This document shows positions 11,709 through 22,681 of a DNA stretch of 64,000 bases, piece after piece. This stretch comes from Gyrodactylus bullatarudis (lineage: Eukaryota > Platyhelminthes > Monogenea > Gyrodactylidea > Gyrodactylidae): contig SSNU01000247.1 of the NCBI GenBank assembly GCA_012064415.1, positions 682,629-746,628 of the forward strand, written 5' to 3'. A model generated the notes under the pieces. That model had not been told where the DNA came from. It worked only from the letters and a program-made list of their open reading frames with translations, and did no database searches. Positions within the stretch are counted from its first letter, which is position 1; the number at the start of each line of letters is the position of its first letter. Made by a program: the position numbers and the translations under genes.

Positions 11709-13456
11709 ATGACAGTTTTAAGTCTTCCAGATGATTTGCTTCATTCAATATTTTCCTATCTTACTGACGACCAAGATCTGTCCAATGTTTCAAAGATTTC
11801 TTCTCGGTGGAAAAACATAGCCGATGGTAAATCTATTGATTTATTGAATTAGTTGTTCTTTTGTGGAAGAACAAGATTATGCTTGATTCTTTTCGTCTGC
11901 GAAAGTCTCTGAGATGGTCAAGTTTGCCTATTAAATCTAGAAAACCTTCAGATAGATATGGATGTGCCATGTTCAATAAGGGGGACCACCTTTATGTATT
12001 TGGAGGTGTGACAAAATCACTGACGTTTTTTAATGATCTTTGGCAGTTTGATATTAAAAAGAATCTTTGGAATCGAATGTTTGGCAGTGGCATTATTCCG
12101 ATTGTCAGAGCATTTTCCTGTTGTGGCTATGACAATGACACTTTGTATTTCTTTGGTGGATGCAATGGAATTAATTTGAATGTGATTACTTTTATATCTA
12201 ATAATGATTTCAATTTTAGCGTAACTGGATCAATGTGATTGATTCGTTCAAATTGGATAAAAAAGTATGGCACAGTTATCAACCGAAAGGCGTTGAGCCA
12301 AAGCAATTTGTCGGGCAATCATACTGCAACCTTAAAAGAGTTGATGGCTCTCAATCAACAATATTTCTCTTTGGAGGATACTCACAGTTTGATTCAAAGT
12401 GTTCACAAGAAGAGTATTTTGTAAGATCATTTTCAGTTTATTTTTCCCAGATTACCTTGAAAACAGGAGAATGCAGTATTCTTAAACTAAGATCTGATAA
12501 AAAACCATTTAATCGATTTGGTAGTGCTATAACTGCTTTAGATCAATTCAGAATTTTAATTGTCGGGGGATTCACTAGCATGAATCAAGGCGAAATTTTT
12601 CTAAATGATGTATGGCTTCTAACTTGTGTTACTCCTCAGGAAGATTGCAAGTTCTTAATATTATTTAGTATATTATAGGCATTCATCAAACTATTTGGGA
12701 GTGGACTGAGATTGACGTTCAGAGTTCAAAGAGTCCATTTTGTACTAGCCAACACTTTTATAACTCTATTGCTTTTAATTTATACGATAGTCTTTCGAGT
12801 GATACAGCTTTGAAAGATGGTAGAAACGAAAAAGTTGATCCTGAAACTATTGTCATCATAAGTATTGCTGAAGATAAACAAAAAAAGCAATTTTGTAATA
12901 TACGTTCAGAGAAAATAGATTTATTCCTCCAGTTCCTTTTCAGACGAGCTAAAAATAATAAAGGTATGGAATAATTCTCTCAAAAATTTCCTTAGAGCTC
13001 AAAGTATTGGCTGAAAACTATTCAGACTATGTTCTTGATACATCTTCCGCATTGATGGAATCGAAAGACGAACAGAAGCACTATCGGATGACAGTTCACA
13101 GTTTAAACTTGTATTCTGATAACAAATGCACTTGGAATGAACCTATTCATTCCTTTATTGAGGATCCTGTATGGGCACCTCCGGCAAAACTCTGCTTTAG
13201 TGCTGTCCTCACCATGAAGGGAATTTATTTATTTGGCGGAGTTCCGTTGAATACTGATTTGATAGATATTGAAGCCCAGTATAGACAATTTGAAAAGATT
13301 AACATCATAAAGAATTATTTCCACAAGGCATTCGAACTTTTCGAGCGGAGTAAGAGTGACTCTGAAGTAAAAGCATTTCTTACTGAATTATTCATCTCCA
13401 ATAAGGGATCAACATTTAGCGAATTACTTCTCCTCAGACCCAAACTTTTTCCCTGA
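11709..13456 (+). CDS. FBXO42: F-box and kelch-repeat protein, FBXO42-like
   Basis: A substrate receptor of an SCF ubiquitin ligase; the vertebrate relative FBXO42/JFK targets p53. Exons 11709-11826, 11853-12181, 12220-12420, 12451-12625, 12679-12963, 12996-13456 sum to 523 codons (522 aa). The F-box is at residues 5-45 (LPDDLLHSIFSYL, then SSRWKNIAD). Kelch repeats follow, with YVFGG, YFFGGCNG, FLFGGYS and ILIVGGF blades each leading to a W-containing strand such as NDLWQFDIKKNLW. A last kelch blade near the C-terminus (GIYLFGGVP) matches the FBXO42 C-terminal blade. The long low-complexity stretch that separates the kelch parts in human FBXO42 (717 aa) is much shorter here. Introns are 26, 38, 30, 53 and 32 nt. 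The 30-nt intron at 12421-12450 is in frame without a stop. The start is the first ATG, placed directly before the F-box. Confidence 0.85.
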
Positions 13457-13507
13457 TGAAATACATTCTCAAGAATTTTATTTACTGTATTATTGTACTA
13501 TAATTGC

Positions 13508-13516
13508 TTTATTAAA
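13508..13516. terminator. Overlapping opposed poly(A) signals
   Basis: The 80-bp gap between the FBXO42 and roadblock stop codons contains ATTAAA on the plus strand (13511-13516) overlapping AATAAA on the minus strand (complement of 13508-13513). Each lies at a plausible distance from its gene's stop codon. Motif identity is seen; function is inferred. Confidence 0.5.
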
Positions 13517-13536
13517 ATTTCAATTTACATTCATGA

Positions 13537-13854
13537 TCAAATTCTTTGCATATCACAGTAGTTGTTCTGAACACAGATGGCTATGCCAATTTCATTTGGT
13601 ACCAACATAATCTCACCATTCTTTGTATGTAGCCTCAATGTTGTAAAGACGTTGGTTGGATCTAAATCACGAACCACGTTGTCACAAATCGACTTGAGTT
13701 TAATAAATGAATTTCCATAACGCATCGAGGTCAAATTATCCACTGTTGAGTAGATTTGTTGGCCCTCATAAGTCATTAGAATGAGCTTCTTCACCTCTCT
13801 ATGCTGTTGAATTTTCTTCATTGCATTAGAAGTTTCATAAGGCTGTTGCTGCAT
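13537..13854 (-). CDS. DYNLRB: Dynein light chain roadblock
   Basis: A roadblock/LC7 light chain that dimerises and binds the dynein intermediate chain in the cytoplasmic dynein motor. Single exon, 105 aa, against about 96 in human DYNLRB1. The fold-defining pieces are in order: an N-terminal helix (AMKKIQQHREVKKLIL), strand TYEGQQIYSTVDN, the long central helix, then VVRDLDPTNVFTTLRLHTKN and GEIMLVPNE, closely paralleling the family's VRDIDP...LRIRSKKNEIMVAP. A short Gln-rich N-terminal extension is present. The gene is tail-to-tail with FBXO42 and lies 76 bp upstream of the MTIF2 stop on the same strand. Confidence 0.9.
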   Translation of the reverse strand: MQQQPYETSNAMKKIQQHREVKKLILMTYEGQQIYSTVDNLTSMRYGNSFIKLKSICDNVVRDLDPTNVFTTLRLHTKNGEIMLVPNEIGIAICVQNNYCDMQRI

Positions 13855-13930
13855 AATTTAACTAATAATAATACGTTGCTAATTAATAAAATTTTCTTAA
13901 TGAAAATACTATATTTAAAAGTAATCAAAA

Positions 13931-16322
13931 TCAAATGTCATTCTCAATTTTATCCACGTGCCAAGCAAGCTGTTTTTTAGTCTCCTTCAAGCTATAACAT
14001 TCAATTACATCATTTTCTCTGACATCTGTGTAATCATCAATGTTTCCGTTGATAAACTCGCCGAGAACCATTCCACATTCTCCATTCTCTTTGATTGTAC
14101 TGACAGGGTTCTTTTTATGCTTGAGACTTTTGATAAGCAAGTTTTCTTTATGGAGGTAAAATTCCCGACTGAGCACTTTCTCGGTCACTTCCTTTAAAGG
14201 TGTTGTGTCATTTTCATCCTTTCTCCTAAATATTCGAAAGTAGATGTTACCTTCAATCAGCTCATCTGAAAATAAAACAATAACTTATCTCAAAGATGAG
14301 AAATTTAGATGAAACCAACGAGAATTCTTTTGAGAGTGGGCGTGAATCAAGTTTCCTTGAAGACAATTGCAGCCTATTACAAATACACGAACTTTTTTCA
14401 CTTTCATATCAAATAGTTGCTTAACAACAGCTAATCCTAATCTCTCCGGCACCAATTGAACAGGTAACAAACTATTCACATATTGCTTGATATCCTCTGC
14501 CAAATGATAGACAACATTATGCTGAATGATTTTAATATTGGCATCTTCGAGTTTCTTTCGGCATTCTGAGTCAATTTGAACATTGAATAAAAGGACGATA
14601 CCTATTCAAGTGGTTATAAGCAAAAAGAATGGCTCACTATTGAAGGTTTTGGCATTTTCCACATCGGAAATCGTAACAGGTCCAACACTAGACTGGACTA
14701 TATCCAGTTTTACATCATCACGGGGTATTGTAGCCATCATGTTTATGATAGATTCTCGACTACCTTCAACATCACATTTGAGCAAAAACTTGACACATGG
14801 ACGCTCATCATTTGTCTCTCTTATAGTGTACTTATTTCCACTTGAATGGTCAGTTTCTAAAGCAACATCATCAAGGACCAGAGATGAATCATAATTTTTT
14901 TTCTATGATAAATATCATGAAAGAAACGATAGCTTACAAATTTTTTTTGTTTCGAAGATAGGCTATCACGAGGCTTTGCTTGATCCCTAAGGAATTTTTG
15001 AATTTCAGAGTCCATCATTAGTTTTTCTTCGTCAATAATCTTTCTCCTATTCTTAATAATCTGATTTGCTTGACTCTAAATAAGTTTTAGGGCAATAATT
15101 TACAAGAAATTACCTCATTTTCCAGTTCGAAGATGAGCTCACCGGGCTTTGGTAATTCTGTCCAACCAGCAATTTCAATAAGGAATCCAGGATTATTAAA
15201 TTGAGATTTTTCAATCTCAACTATTCTATTGGATCTATCGTCAAGGAAAATCTTTGGACGACAATAAGATAGTCCAGCGATTAGAGGTCCACGTTTGGAA
15301 GCATTTAAAAAACGACCTCGTGTAATCAGACTGGTAGCAATTTTTCCTATTCCTCTCTGTGTCCTAGATTCAAGGACAATACCTTCCATTCGACCTCCAT
15401 GATCAACCATAAGATTTTTTTCTTTGAATTCTGCTTGAAGTAGAACCGCCTCAAGAAGATGATCAAGGTTCTTTTTTTTCAGTGCACTGATTTCAATGCA
15501 TTGAATATTACCTCCAAGTTGTTCAACGACAAGATTATGAGCAGCTAAATCAGCTCGAACCAAATCAAGATCAACATCGGGTCTGTCTATTTTATTTATA
15601 GCAACAATAATGGGACCTTTAAATAATAGTTACAAAATAACATTACAATTATGTTTCTGGGCGCATTTTATTGATTCAACTGTTTGAGGCATTACTCCAT
15701 CATCTGCTGCAACAATTAATATTACCATATCGGTGATGGAGGCTCCACGCATTCTCAAATTGGAAAATGCTGCATGACCTGGGGTGTCTATGAATGTAAT
15801 TGATTTAAAAGGAGTTCTAATCGATCTCAATTTATCTGAATTTAGATAATCAATAGTCTTGATTAATTCAAGATTGAAGCCAGCTAAATGCTGAGTTATT
15901 CCACCAAACTCGTTCTCAGTTGATCGAAATGAGCTTAAACTGTCTAATAGAGTAGTTTTCCCATGGTCTACATGACCCATGATTGTGACAACAGGAGGTC
16001 TTAGTTGGGAATTCAAAATTTCTTTCTTCAAGAAATTTTCTTCATCAGATCTGTCTTTGATTAGGGAATCATGAATATTCCTAATTTCAGATTTATTTGA
16101 TTGACCTATAAATATGTAGGGTTAATTAAATTAACTTAATTTACTTGTTTGACGGCTTGAGAACCTCAATTTCTGTATTGCTGTATAATGTTTAAGCGGA
16201 AAATATACCTTATTCTGGACATATGTTCTCTTGAATAAAATTCCAATGAAGCATTTCTTGACTAAGGACATTTTTAATGCATATTTCAAGTATAGATTAA
16301 TGCAGTCTGAAAAAATTTTCAA
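13931..16322 (-). CDS. MTIF2: Mitochondrial translation initiation factor IF-2
   Basis: A GTPase that places initiator fMet-tRNA on the mitochondrial small ribosomal subunit. Exons 16322-16145, 16105-15647, 15616-15114, 15075-14939, 14903-14638, 14601-14365, 14265-13931 give 705 codons (704 aa; human 727). The N-terminus is basic and suits a mitochondrial presequence; the start could also be the next Met at 16271. The G domain has G1 GHVDHGKT at about 103-110, G3 DTPGH and G4 NKID, with the IF2 segment [10 protein letters not shown] between. Domain II (RTQRGIG...[17 protein letters not shown]), a basic linker, then IF2 domains III and C2 follow to the stop. Introns are 39, 30, 38, 35, 36 and about 99 nt. 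The last junction is ambiguous: 14365 gives the best alignment, but donor 14320 also keeps frame. The 5' end faces PHF14. Confidence 0.9.
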
Positions 16323-16413
16323 AATAGCTACGGGTTAAAACCAATGATAATTCTCTTTTGAAAAAAAAACAATTTTGTTTAGATTAACACATATTAAGAA
16401 ATTTTGGGATATT
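16323..16413. promoter_or_regulatory. Divergent promoter of MTIF2 and PHF14
   Basis: 91 bp separate the outermost MTIF2 start codon from the PHF14 ATG on the opposite strand (142 bp if MTIF2 starts at 16271). Both promoters must share this interval or overlap coding sequence. Inferred from spacing. Confidence 0.45.
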
Positions 16414-18690
16414 ATGAACAATAACGACTTCAACAGATTATCCAACACCTTTAGGAGAGATCCATCAAAGCGTCAAATAAAGCAGACATTCAATGAAGTT
16501 CTATTCTACGATGAAGCAGAAGACGAAAGTGATGATGATTTCAAAGTAGAAGAAAAGGAGTCCGATTCTGATGATTCAATTTCAGAAACAGACTCAGAAT
16601 GTAGCAATGATAAGTCTGAGTCAAAAGCTTCTAGTTCTGCATCATCTATTCTCTCTGTTTCAGAAGTTATTGAGGAGAGTTTAGATGAAAAAGCGAAAAT
16701 AAAAGTTTGCATGGTTTGCTATGATCCTAGGGACACGAGTCCCGAAGACTTGATGGAGTGTGATCGATGTGGAATAATTGTACACGAAGAATGCTATAAA
16801 GTACCTGACAATATTTTTATTGTTGAACCTGGTGATTCATCCACTACAGACCCTTGGGTTTGTGAGCCTTGTCTATGTGATGTTGAAAATCCGGTATGTT
16901 GGTTTTATTGACCTTTAAGCTTTGTCAAATGTGTCCAAATAAATCAGGTGTTTTCAAGAGGACAGATAACAATTCCTGGATTCATCTTGTTTGTGCTCTT
17001 TACATTAGAGGGGTTGCGTTTAATGATCCAGAAAATTTCATGGGCATTACCTTGACTGAAATTCAAAAACAGGAATGGTCATCAAAGGAGTGTGTCATTT
17101 GTAAAGAACCTTTTTTCTCTTGGTCTGGAATATGTATTCATTGTGACGCTGGTTTGTGCAAGAATACCTTTCATGTTACTTGGTAATTTGAAATTTGTTA
17201 ATTAAGTTTAAAAAGTGCTCAAAGTGAAGGTTTGTTAGCTGAGATTAATTTCAGCGAAAATCCATCAGATCCCTACTTTGCTCAATGCATTCAACATTCG
17301 GATAAAGAGTCAGTAAAAGCCAGAAAAAGGACTTACCAAACTAGCTATAAACCAAACATTTTTGTTAAAAAATCAGACATGAAAAAAGATTTTCTTGAAA
17401 ATTTTCTCAGTTTTCAAAAAAATTACCAAGCTTTATTTAGCGCAAAGACAATACCCTACGGTATGTTTTACATAGTAATTGTCTATTTCAGTACCAACAC
17501 TCAAGAATCCTATTTTGTTGCAACACAGTCCTTCTGCCCTTCGATTATTCTCGAAAAAAGCTCTTATTTTGGGCTTGCCAATCGATAAAATGACTGGTGA
17601 CTTTTCCTCTTCTGATGATAGAACAAGAAGAAACATGAATACTGAAAATTCGATATCTTCTACCAAAAATATTCTTCAATACAGCCATCCTGGGTTTTCT
17701 ATCGAATTCTTGACATACTTCAATGAAAGAGAAAAACGAATCAAGGAGATCCTGAACGACTCCAGACAAATGAGCAAAAATTTCAAAAAGATTGAAGAGG
17801 AAATTGATTTAGTCAATGCCAGTCATAAAAAAGAAATTGAAAAATCTAGTTTACTGCAGGGAAAAAAGAAAAATTTGAAGCAAGAACTTGAGTCTATCCT
17901 GCTGGAATTGAATCAAATTTACCATGTAATTTGTTATTATTAATTTTATTTACTTTAACTACTTTTAAAGTTTAACATATCCCAGGAAGTATCACGATTA
18001 ATTGACATTCGAATGAATGAAACTTCTCGGCAGATAAAGAAGGAGTCTCCGGTTGAAAATGAGAGAATCTGTAAAAGTTGTAATTGTCCCACTCAAGACT
18101 CATATAATTGTATAGAGTGTTATAAATGCAAAATGATTTACCATACTTTTTGTTTGGATCCGCCTATTTCAAAGTGTCAGCTCAATCGTAGGGGTTTTGT
18201 TTGGTATTGTAGTGAATGCTCAAAAATGGATGATAAATCGAATCTTAAAACATCACAAGAATCTGTGGATATTAGTCAACCTAGAAAGTTGAGAGCATGT
18301 GCTGGAGAAAAAGGTAAAAAGATTGCCTCAATTGAAAAGAAAACAACGAATAGTAAGAATTCGATATTTAATTATTCTCAAAATTTAGTGATCAAAGAAA
18401 TAGATGATGAGTTCGAAGAAGAAAAATACGCGAGTGCGTCCAAGAAACCAAGATATTCTTCTTTAAAAGAGGAAGAGGAAGATAATAATGATATTGAACC
18501 TGAGTCGCTCTCAGATTGTAAATCTCTAAACAAGACTTGTTTTGAACGTTTGAAAGAATGTGTCTTAATAATTGATGACGACGAAGAGGATCTAAACAAA
18601 ATCCAAGATAACGATACTGACGAAGAAGGAGAGATTATTCACGTCCTACGAGAAGTGCAGAGTGTTAATAAAATAGTTTATGATACCTGA
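16414..18690 (+). CDS. PHF14: PHD finger protein 14
   Basis: A nuclear chromatin reader. Exons 16414-16893, 16920-17182, 17216-17460, 17492-17925, 17986-18690 sum to 709 codons (708 aa). An acidic Asp/Glu/Ser N-terminus precedes PHD1 at about 99-155 (CMVCYDPRD...MECDRCGIIVHEECY). An extended PHD follows immediately (LCQMCPNKSGVFKRTDNNSW, WIHLVCALYIRGVAF, CIHCDAGLC, FHVTCAQ), in the arrangement specific to PHF14/BRPF-like proteins. A coiled coil lies in the middle of exon 4. One further PHD is at about 503-552 (CKSCNCPT...YHTFCLDPP...WYCSEC), followed by a low-complexity acidic tail. Human PHF14 has two C-terminal PHD fingers; only one is found here. Introns are 26, 33, 31 and 60 nt. A TTG 13 codons upstream is in frame, but the ATG at 16414 is the only normal start. 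Confidence 0.85.
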
Positions 18691-19000
18691 ATAATACTTG
18701 AACTGAGATGTTTTTTATTTCTGTCATGATTAAAAAGATTATTTAAAATAATACCTTATATTATATAATATATAATAATGCCTTTGAGAGATTCTTGATA
18801 AATAGACTATATCTACTGAACGATTATTCAATTTAAAATGATTAAACTCTCAATAAATTATTAAATCATAATGTTTTCGTCTAAATTCTGAAAATTTTAG
18901 ATTCTTGATTGAAATCAAATTTGAATTTATTCAATTTGATTTTAAACCAACAATAACCTATCGAGTTGAGTCTGTTTTAATCTTACGGCTTTTTGGATAA
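18691..19000. other. Intergenic, PHF14 to CPTP
   Basis: 310 bp between two plus-strand genes. It should hold the PHF14 3' end (an AATAAA lies at 18852-18857) and the CPTP promoter. Very AT-rich, with no coding or RNA gene signal. Confidence 0.5.
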
Positions 19001-19693
19001 ATGGAATTAAATTTTTCTCTTAAATTTCTTAATGAATGTACAATTAACACTCTCTCAAGTGATATTAATATTCAAGAATATTGTAAAATGTATAGAATAA
19101 TAATATGGTATGATAAATTTTAATAAATTCTTAGCTTAGTCAAAATAATGAACAAAATTATGACGTTTGTAGTCTCAGATGCCGAGACCAAGCTCTCAAT
19201 TCTCGAGAACCTTGTAACTGGGGATTCTGTTAAATATCAAACATTAAAAACTATGATCTGTCATGAAATTGATGAAAACCAGGAATCAAATCCTCTTGGA
19301 TGTCGTACATTTCTACGATTACATCGAGCACTGAATTTTTTTATTAAAGTTATTGAAAGCATGATGGGTAATTTTGATTCTTTGTAATTTGACCAAGTTG
19401 ATTATCCTAAGGAAGCATTCAACAGTATTTTATCGAGATGCTACACTGAATCTCTTGAAAACTATCACCGATTTTTAGTCCGTAAAGCTGTCAATTGCTC
19501 ATTTTATCTGATTGGAAGTGAAAGTTCTTTCGTTGAAGATTTGATAAATAATGAAGTGGTATCAGAGAAAAGTTTTAGCAACGAGAATGATTGTCGGAAC
19601 TTTACTTCCTCTATTTTGATACCAAATCTCCAAAAGCTTTACAACCAATGTCAGGATTTGTATTGTCAACGAAATATTCTTGAACTATTGTAA
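19001..19693 (+). CDS. CPTP: Ceramide-1-phosphate transfer protein (GLTP fold)
   Basis: A cytosolic lipid carrier that moves ceramide-1-phosphate between membranes. Exons 19001-19107, 19135-19367, 19398-19693 total 212 codons (211 aa; human CPTP 214). The diagnostic GLTP block GCRTFLRLHRALNFF matches the family's GCRT-LRLHRAL, whose Arg residues bind the headgroup phosphate. Later YHRFLVRKAVNCSFY aligns with the family's YHPW-VRRAVTVAF segment containing the third headgroup Arg, although the usual Trp is replaced by Phe. The N-terminal helices align only weakly but in register. Introns are 27 and 30 nt. The gene is tail-to-tail with the gamma-tubulin complex gene, with 53 bp between stop codons. 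Confidence 0.85.
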
Positions 19694-19745
19694 ACCATCA
19701 AGTATTTAAGAAGCACATGTGATAATTATTAAGATGAAAAAATAT

Positions 19746-19751
19746 TTTATT
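19746..19751 (-). terminator. AATAAA overlapping a stop codon
   Basis: On the minus strand AATAAA spans 19751-19746, and its internal TAA (19749-19747) is the stop codon of the gamma-tubulin complex gene. Cleavage 10-30 nt further would fall in or near the 3' end of CPTP on the other strand. The motif is seen; its use is inferred. Confidence 0.5.
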
Positions 19752-22596
19752 TGATATTTGGTATGTTGGATATGATTTCATAAAAGTTTGCTCTGGATAG
19801 GCTTCGATTTTTTTCCATTTTTATTGCCTGAAGACGTAGTTTGAGAAAAAAAGCCAACTTGAAAAAGTTTCCCGGATAGATGTTTAGATTCTGCCAATCA
19901 CTTTCGTCCGAATCTAAATTGATGAAATCTATACATCTGTAGGAGAACTCAAGAAAATTTGATGCAATCCCCTTTAGACATTGATTTATTTCCTCGTCTT
20001 GTGGAGAGAGGAAAGATTTCTCTTTTACACACCTCAAATATTCTCTATGAGATTGAAAGATTTCGTCTATTTGACGGAAACCGTCAAAATCATCCTTTTG
20101 TTCACCTGTAAAAAATACTTGACGTTCATCTTTCAAAGCTTCCCCACACAAATAATTACAAATCGACCTGAGAACGTGAGCCATTTCATTGTGAATCTTG
20201 GAGATGAGGATGATCTTTATTTTCTGATGAGAGAGAGATTTTCTATCTAACAGGAGAAATAAAATTGAAAGAACTTACATTGATCGGTTATGAGAGCTTT
20301 GAACTCTGAGGAAGATTGCATAATAGTAAGCATAGCAACAAGTTGATTCATGATCATCTGATAATCTTGCATTATGTTATTAGTGAAGATTGAGTCAAGA
20401 GGTTTAGAGAAACTGCCAATGATACCAGTCAAATTTAATACATCCCAATTCTCATCCTGGGCAAGACTGATCGTAATACTTGGAAAGTTGTCATTCTTGT
20501 CAATGATTTTGACCTGATTCAAATTGATGTTTAGGTGTGACAAGTGATCACTATGATCTATAGCATCAAGGAGGGCAGATGATAACACGTTTTCGTAATC
20601 AAATGATTTCTTGAAGTGGAAATAATATTTTAGAAAGAAATTACTTTATGAACGATGCGCAAAGAGAGAATTTCGACAATGTTTGAAGAAAAGAATCCAT
20701 TTGACAAGAAAAATATCTCCTGGAGACTCTTGAAGTAGTGAGGGAGCTTCAACTTGAAGAATGTCTGGATAATGGAAGCTAAAAAGGTCTTCCATAAGGA
20801 ATGTATTGGATCGAATAGGAAAAACTTGGTCTTTTCACATGGCAATTCAAAAGATTCTGACTTTCTAGATAAAATCAGCATTAATAACAATTACTTACAA
20901 TATGGGTTTATTATTAGTGTCAGATTGAGGTTTCATATGAAAATTGATGCTTTTCTTCTGAAAGATCTGCAAGGAAGAATTATTTTTGCCTTGACTATCT
21001 ACATCCTTGACAATCAATTTTTCTTTGATCCAAGAGTCATAGTCAAATTCCAGCTGATTGACCGAATCAATCGTTTTATTTTCCTGCTGCTCGAATGTGA
21101 GGTAGTTGGAAATCTCCATTTCAATCTGTCGAATATTAGTTCGGGTTTGTTCGTTAATTTCATCAATAGCAGGAATAAATAGGAATAATCTCTCTAGATT
21201 ATGCCCAGGAATGTCAATGTCCAATTTAAAGATTAATCCCCAGAGAAAGTTACGAAAAAATATGTACATTAAAAAATCTCTGATGAAAGCCCGGCTGAAT
21301 AAGTTTGTTATCTTCATCTCTTGACAGTCATAGTCGAGAATTGAATCTAAATCAAAGTTTATGTTGAATCTGGAAAAGTTGGGTAGCATGGATGAAAGGA
21401 TGGGGAACTCCATTTCGACGTTATTGGTCATTGATGCACTACTGCTTCTTAGTATTTCGTCAACCAACAATTTCCAGGAAACAAAGAGAAGCTTTTGAAC
21501 TAATTTCGAGATTTTCATGCTTTCCATTACAGATTGGTTCACTTGGGAGAGGATCTCAGACTTGAGAATATAATAAAGTAAGTCTGCTGTTGTTAATTCA
21601 GGACCTTCCAGACTGAAAAGGTTAAGCTCTTCACAGAGACTATGGAGGAACAAAAAGTCTGATTTTATCTTGGATAAATCAGTTACAATCTCAAGATAGT
21701 TAATGGATGACAATCTTGATTCCGAAAAAACACCAACTATTTCTTCTTGAATAGTATGTATTGAATCCAGTAAGACTTGAAAGATTGCTGAATGATGTCT
21801 GTTGGTGGAGAAATGAGTCTGAAGACAATTGTAGAGAGGAGAACACTGACTAATCCATGCTAAATCTTTAAGAATTAGTTGATTCATAAATAGATCCTAA
21901 AATTAAACCAAGTGGTAAATTACTTCCAAAGATTGCTCCTCAGTTAAAAAGTTTTCTATTGGTGTTTCAGTGAAAATATGAGACAAAATTTGAATGAATT
22001 TTTCACATGAATCACATGCTTTTTGGCTATATTAAAAAAAATATTAATTTATTAATTACCTTTTGTAAATGAGAGATTCAATGGTAAAGTCTCCGGACAG
22101 GGGAACCAGATTTATATGATCCTTCAATTTAAATAGAAATTTAGTCTCTTCTTGAATAGGTAAATACCACTCCGAATTAAGAGAGTTGCAGAAAAAATTT
22201 CTTGAAAGCTTTTCTACATTGATTACATCCTTATCAACTGAGGTACAAAAAAATCTTGGTCTTTCATCTTCGTCAATTTTCTGGTTCGACAAGTAGATAG
22301 AATGAAGAAGCTCAGATATGAGGAAAGAACTCTGTGTATTAGTCAAGAGTCCGAGGTAATCAAGAATTTGCTTAAGATTAAAGGAAAACTCTTCATCTTT
22401 TAATTTAATTAATTTCTCCAACTGAAATTCAAGAGACCAATCTGTCTTTCTATCAAGAGCTTTAAGATCGAAACTGAGTAAAAATTATATTATACTTGTG
22501 TGGGCCTGGCAATATAGAGTAGTAACAATCAAAGAATTTTTTCTTGGCCTTATCCTTGGGTAAATCTTCAAAAATTAAAGCTGAAATTCCAAACAT
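19747..22596 (-). CDS. Gamma-tubulin complex component, GCP5/6-like
   Basis: Probably a Spc97/Spc98-family component of the gamma-tubulin ring complex, which nucleates microtubules. Exons 22596-22496, 22473-22060, 22026-21924, 21896-20899, 20864-20645, 20609-20279, 20246-19747 sum to 889 codons (888 aa). The clearest family signals are in the C-terminal half: SKPLDSIFTNNIMQDYQMIM aligns with the GRIP2 pattern (E-V-P-W-P-x-D-I-V-I-x-x-E-x-x-x-x-Y), and later helices (MAHVLRSICNYLCGEALKDE, then DEIFQSHREYL) match H-F-V-N-S-L-H-N-Y and H-x-x-Y-L. Total length fits GCP2/3/5 more than GCP4. The sequence is highly diverged, so the subtype is uncertain. Introns are 22, 33, 27, 34, 35 and 32 nt. Head-to-head with UCHL3. 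Confidence 0.65.
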
Positions 22597-22681
22597 TTGA
22601 CCAATCAAACAAATAAATATTTTCTGTTGTAAAAGTTTAAATTAAGCAAATAAATAGCTAGAGTATAATTTGAAATTAAAG
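22597..22681. promoter_or_regulatory. Divergent promoter, gamma-tubulin gene and UCHL3
   Basis: Only 85 bp separate two opposed start codons. Both 5' untranslated regions and promoters have to fit here or extend into coding sequence. Inferred from spacing. Confidence 0.45.

Noticed and set aside
14583..14894. 103-codon plus-strand frame
   Set aside because: It is antisense to MTIF2 exons, whose frame aligns to IF2.
17433..17769. Minus-strand frames within PHF14
   Set aside because: They are antisense shadows of PHF14 coding exons.
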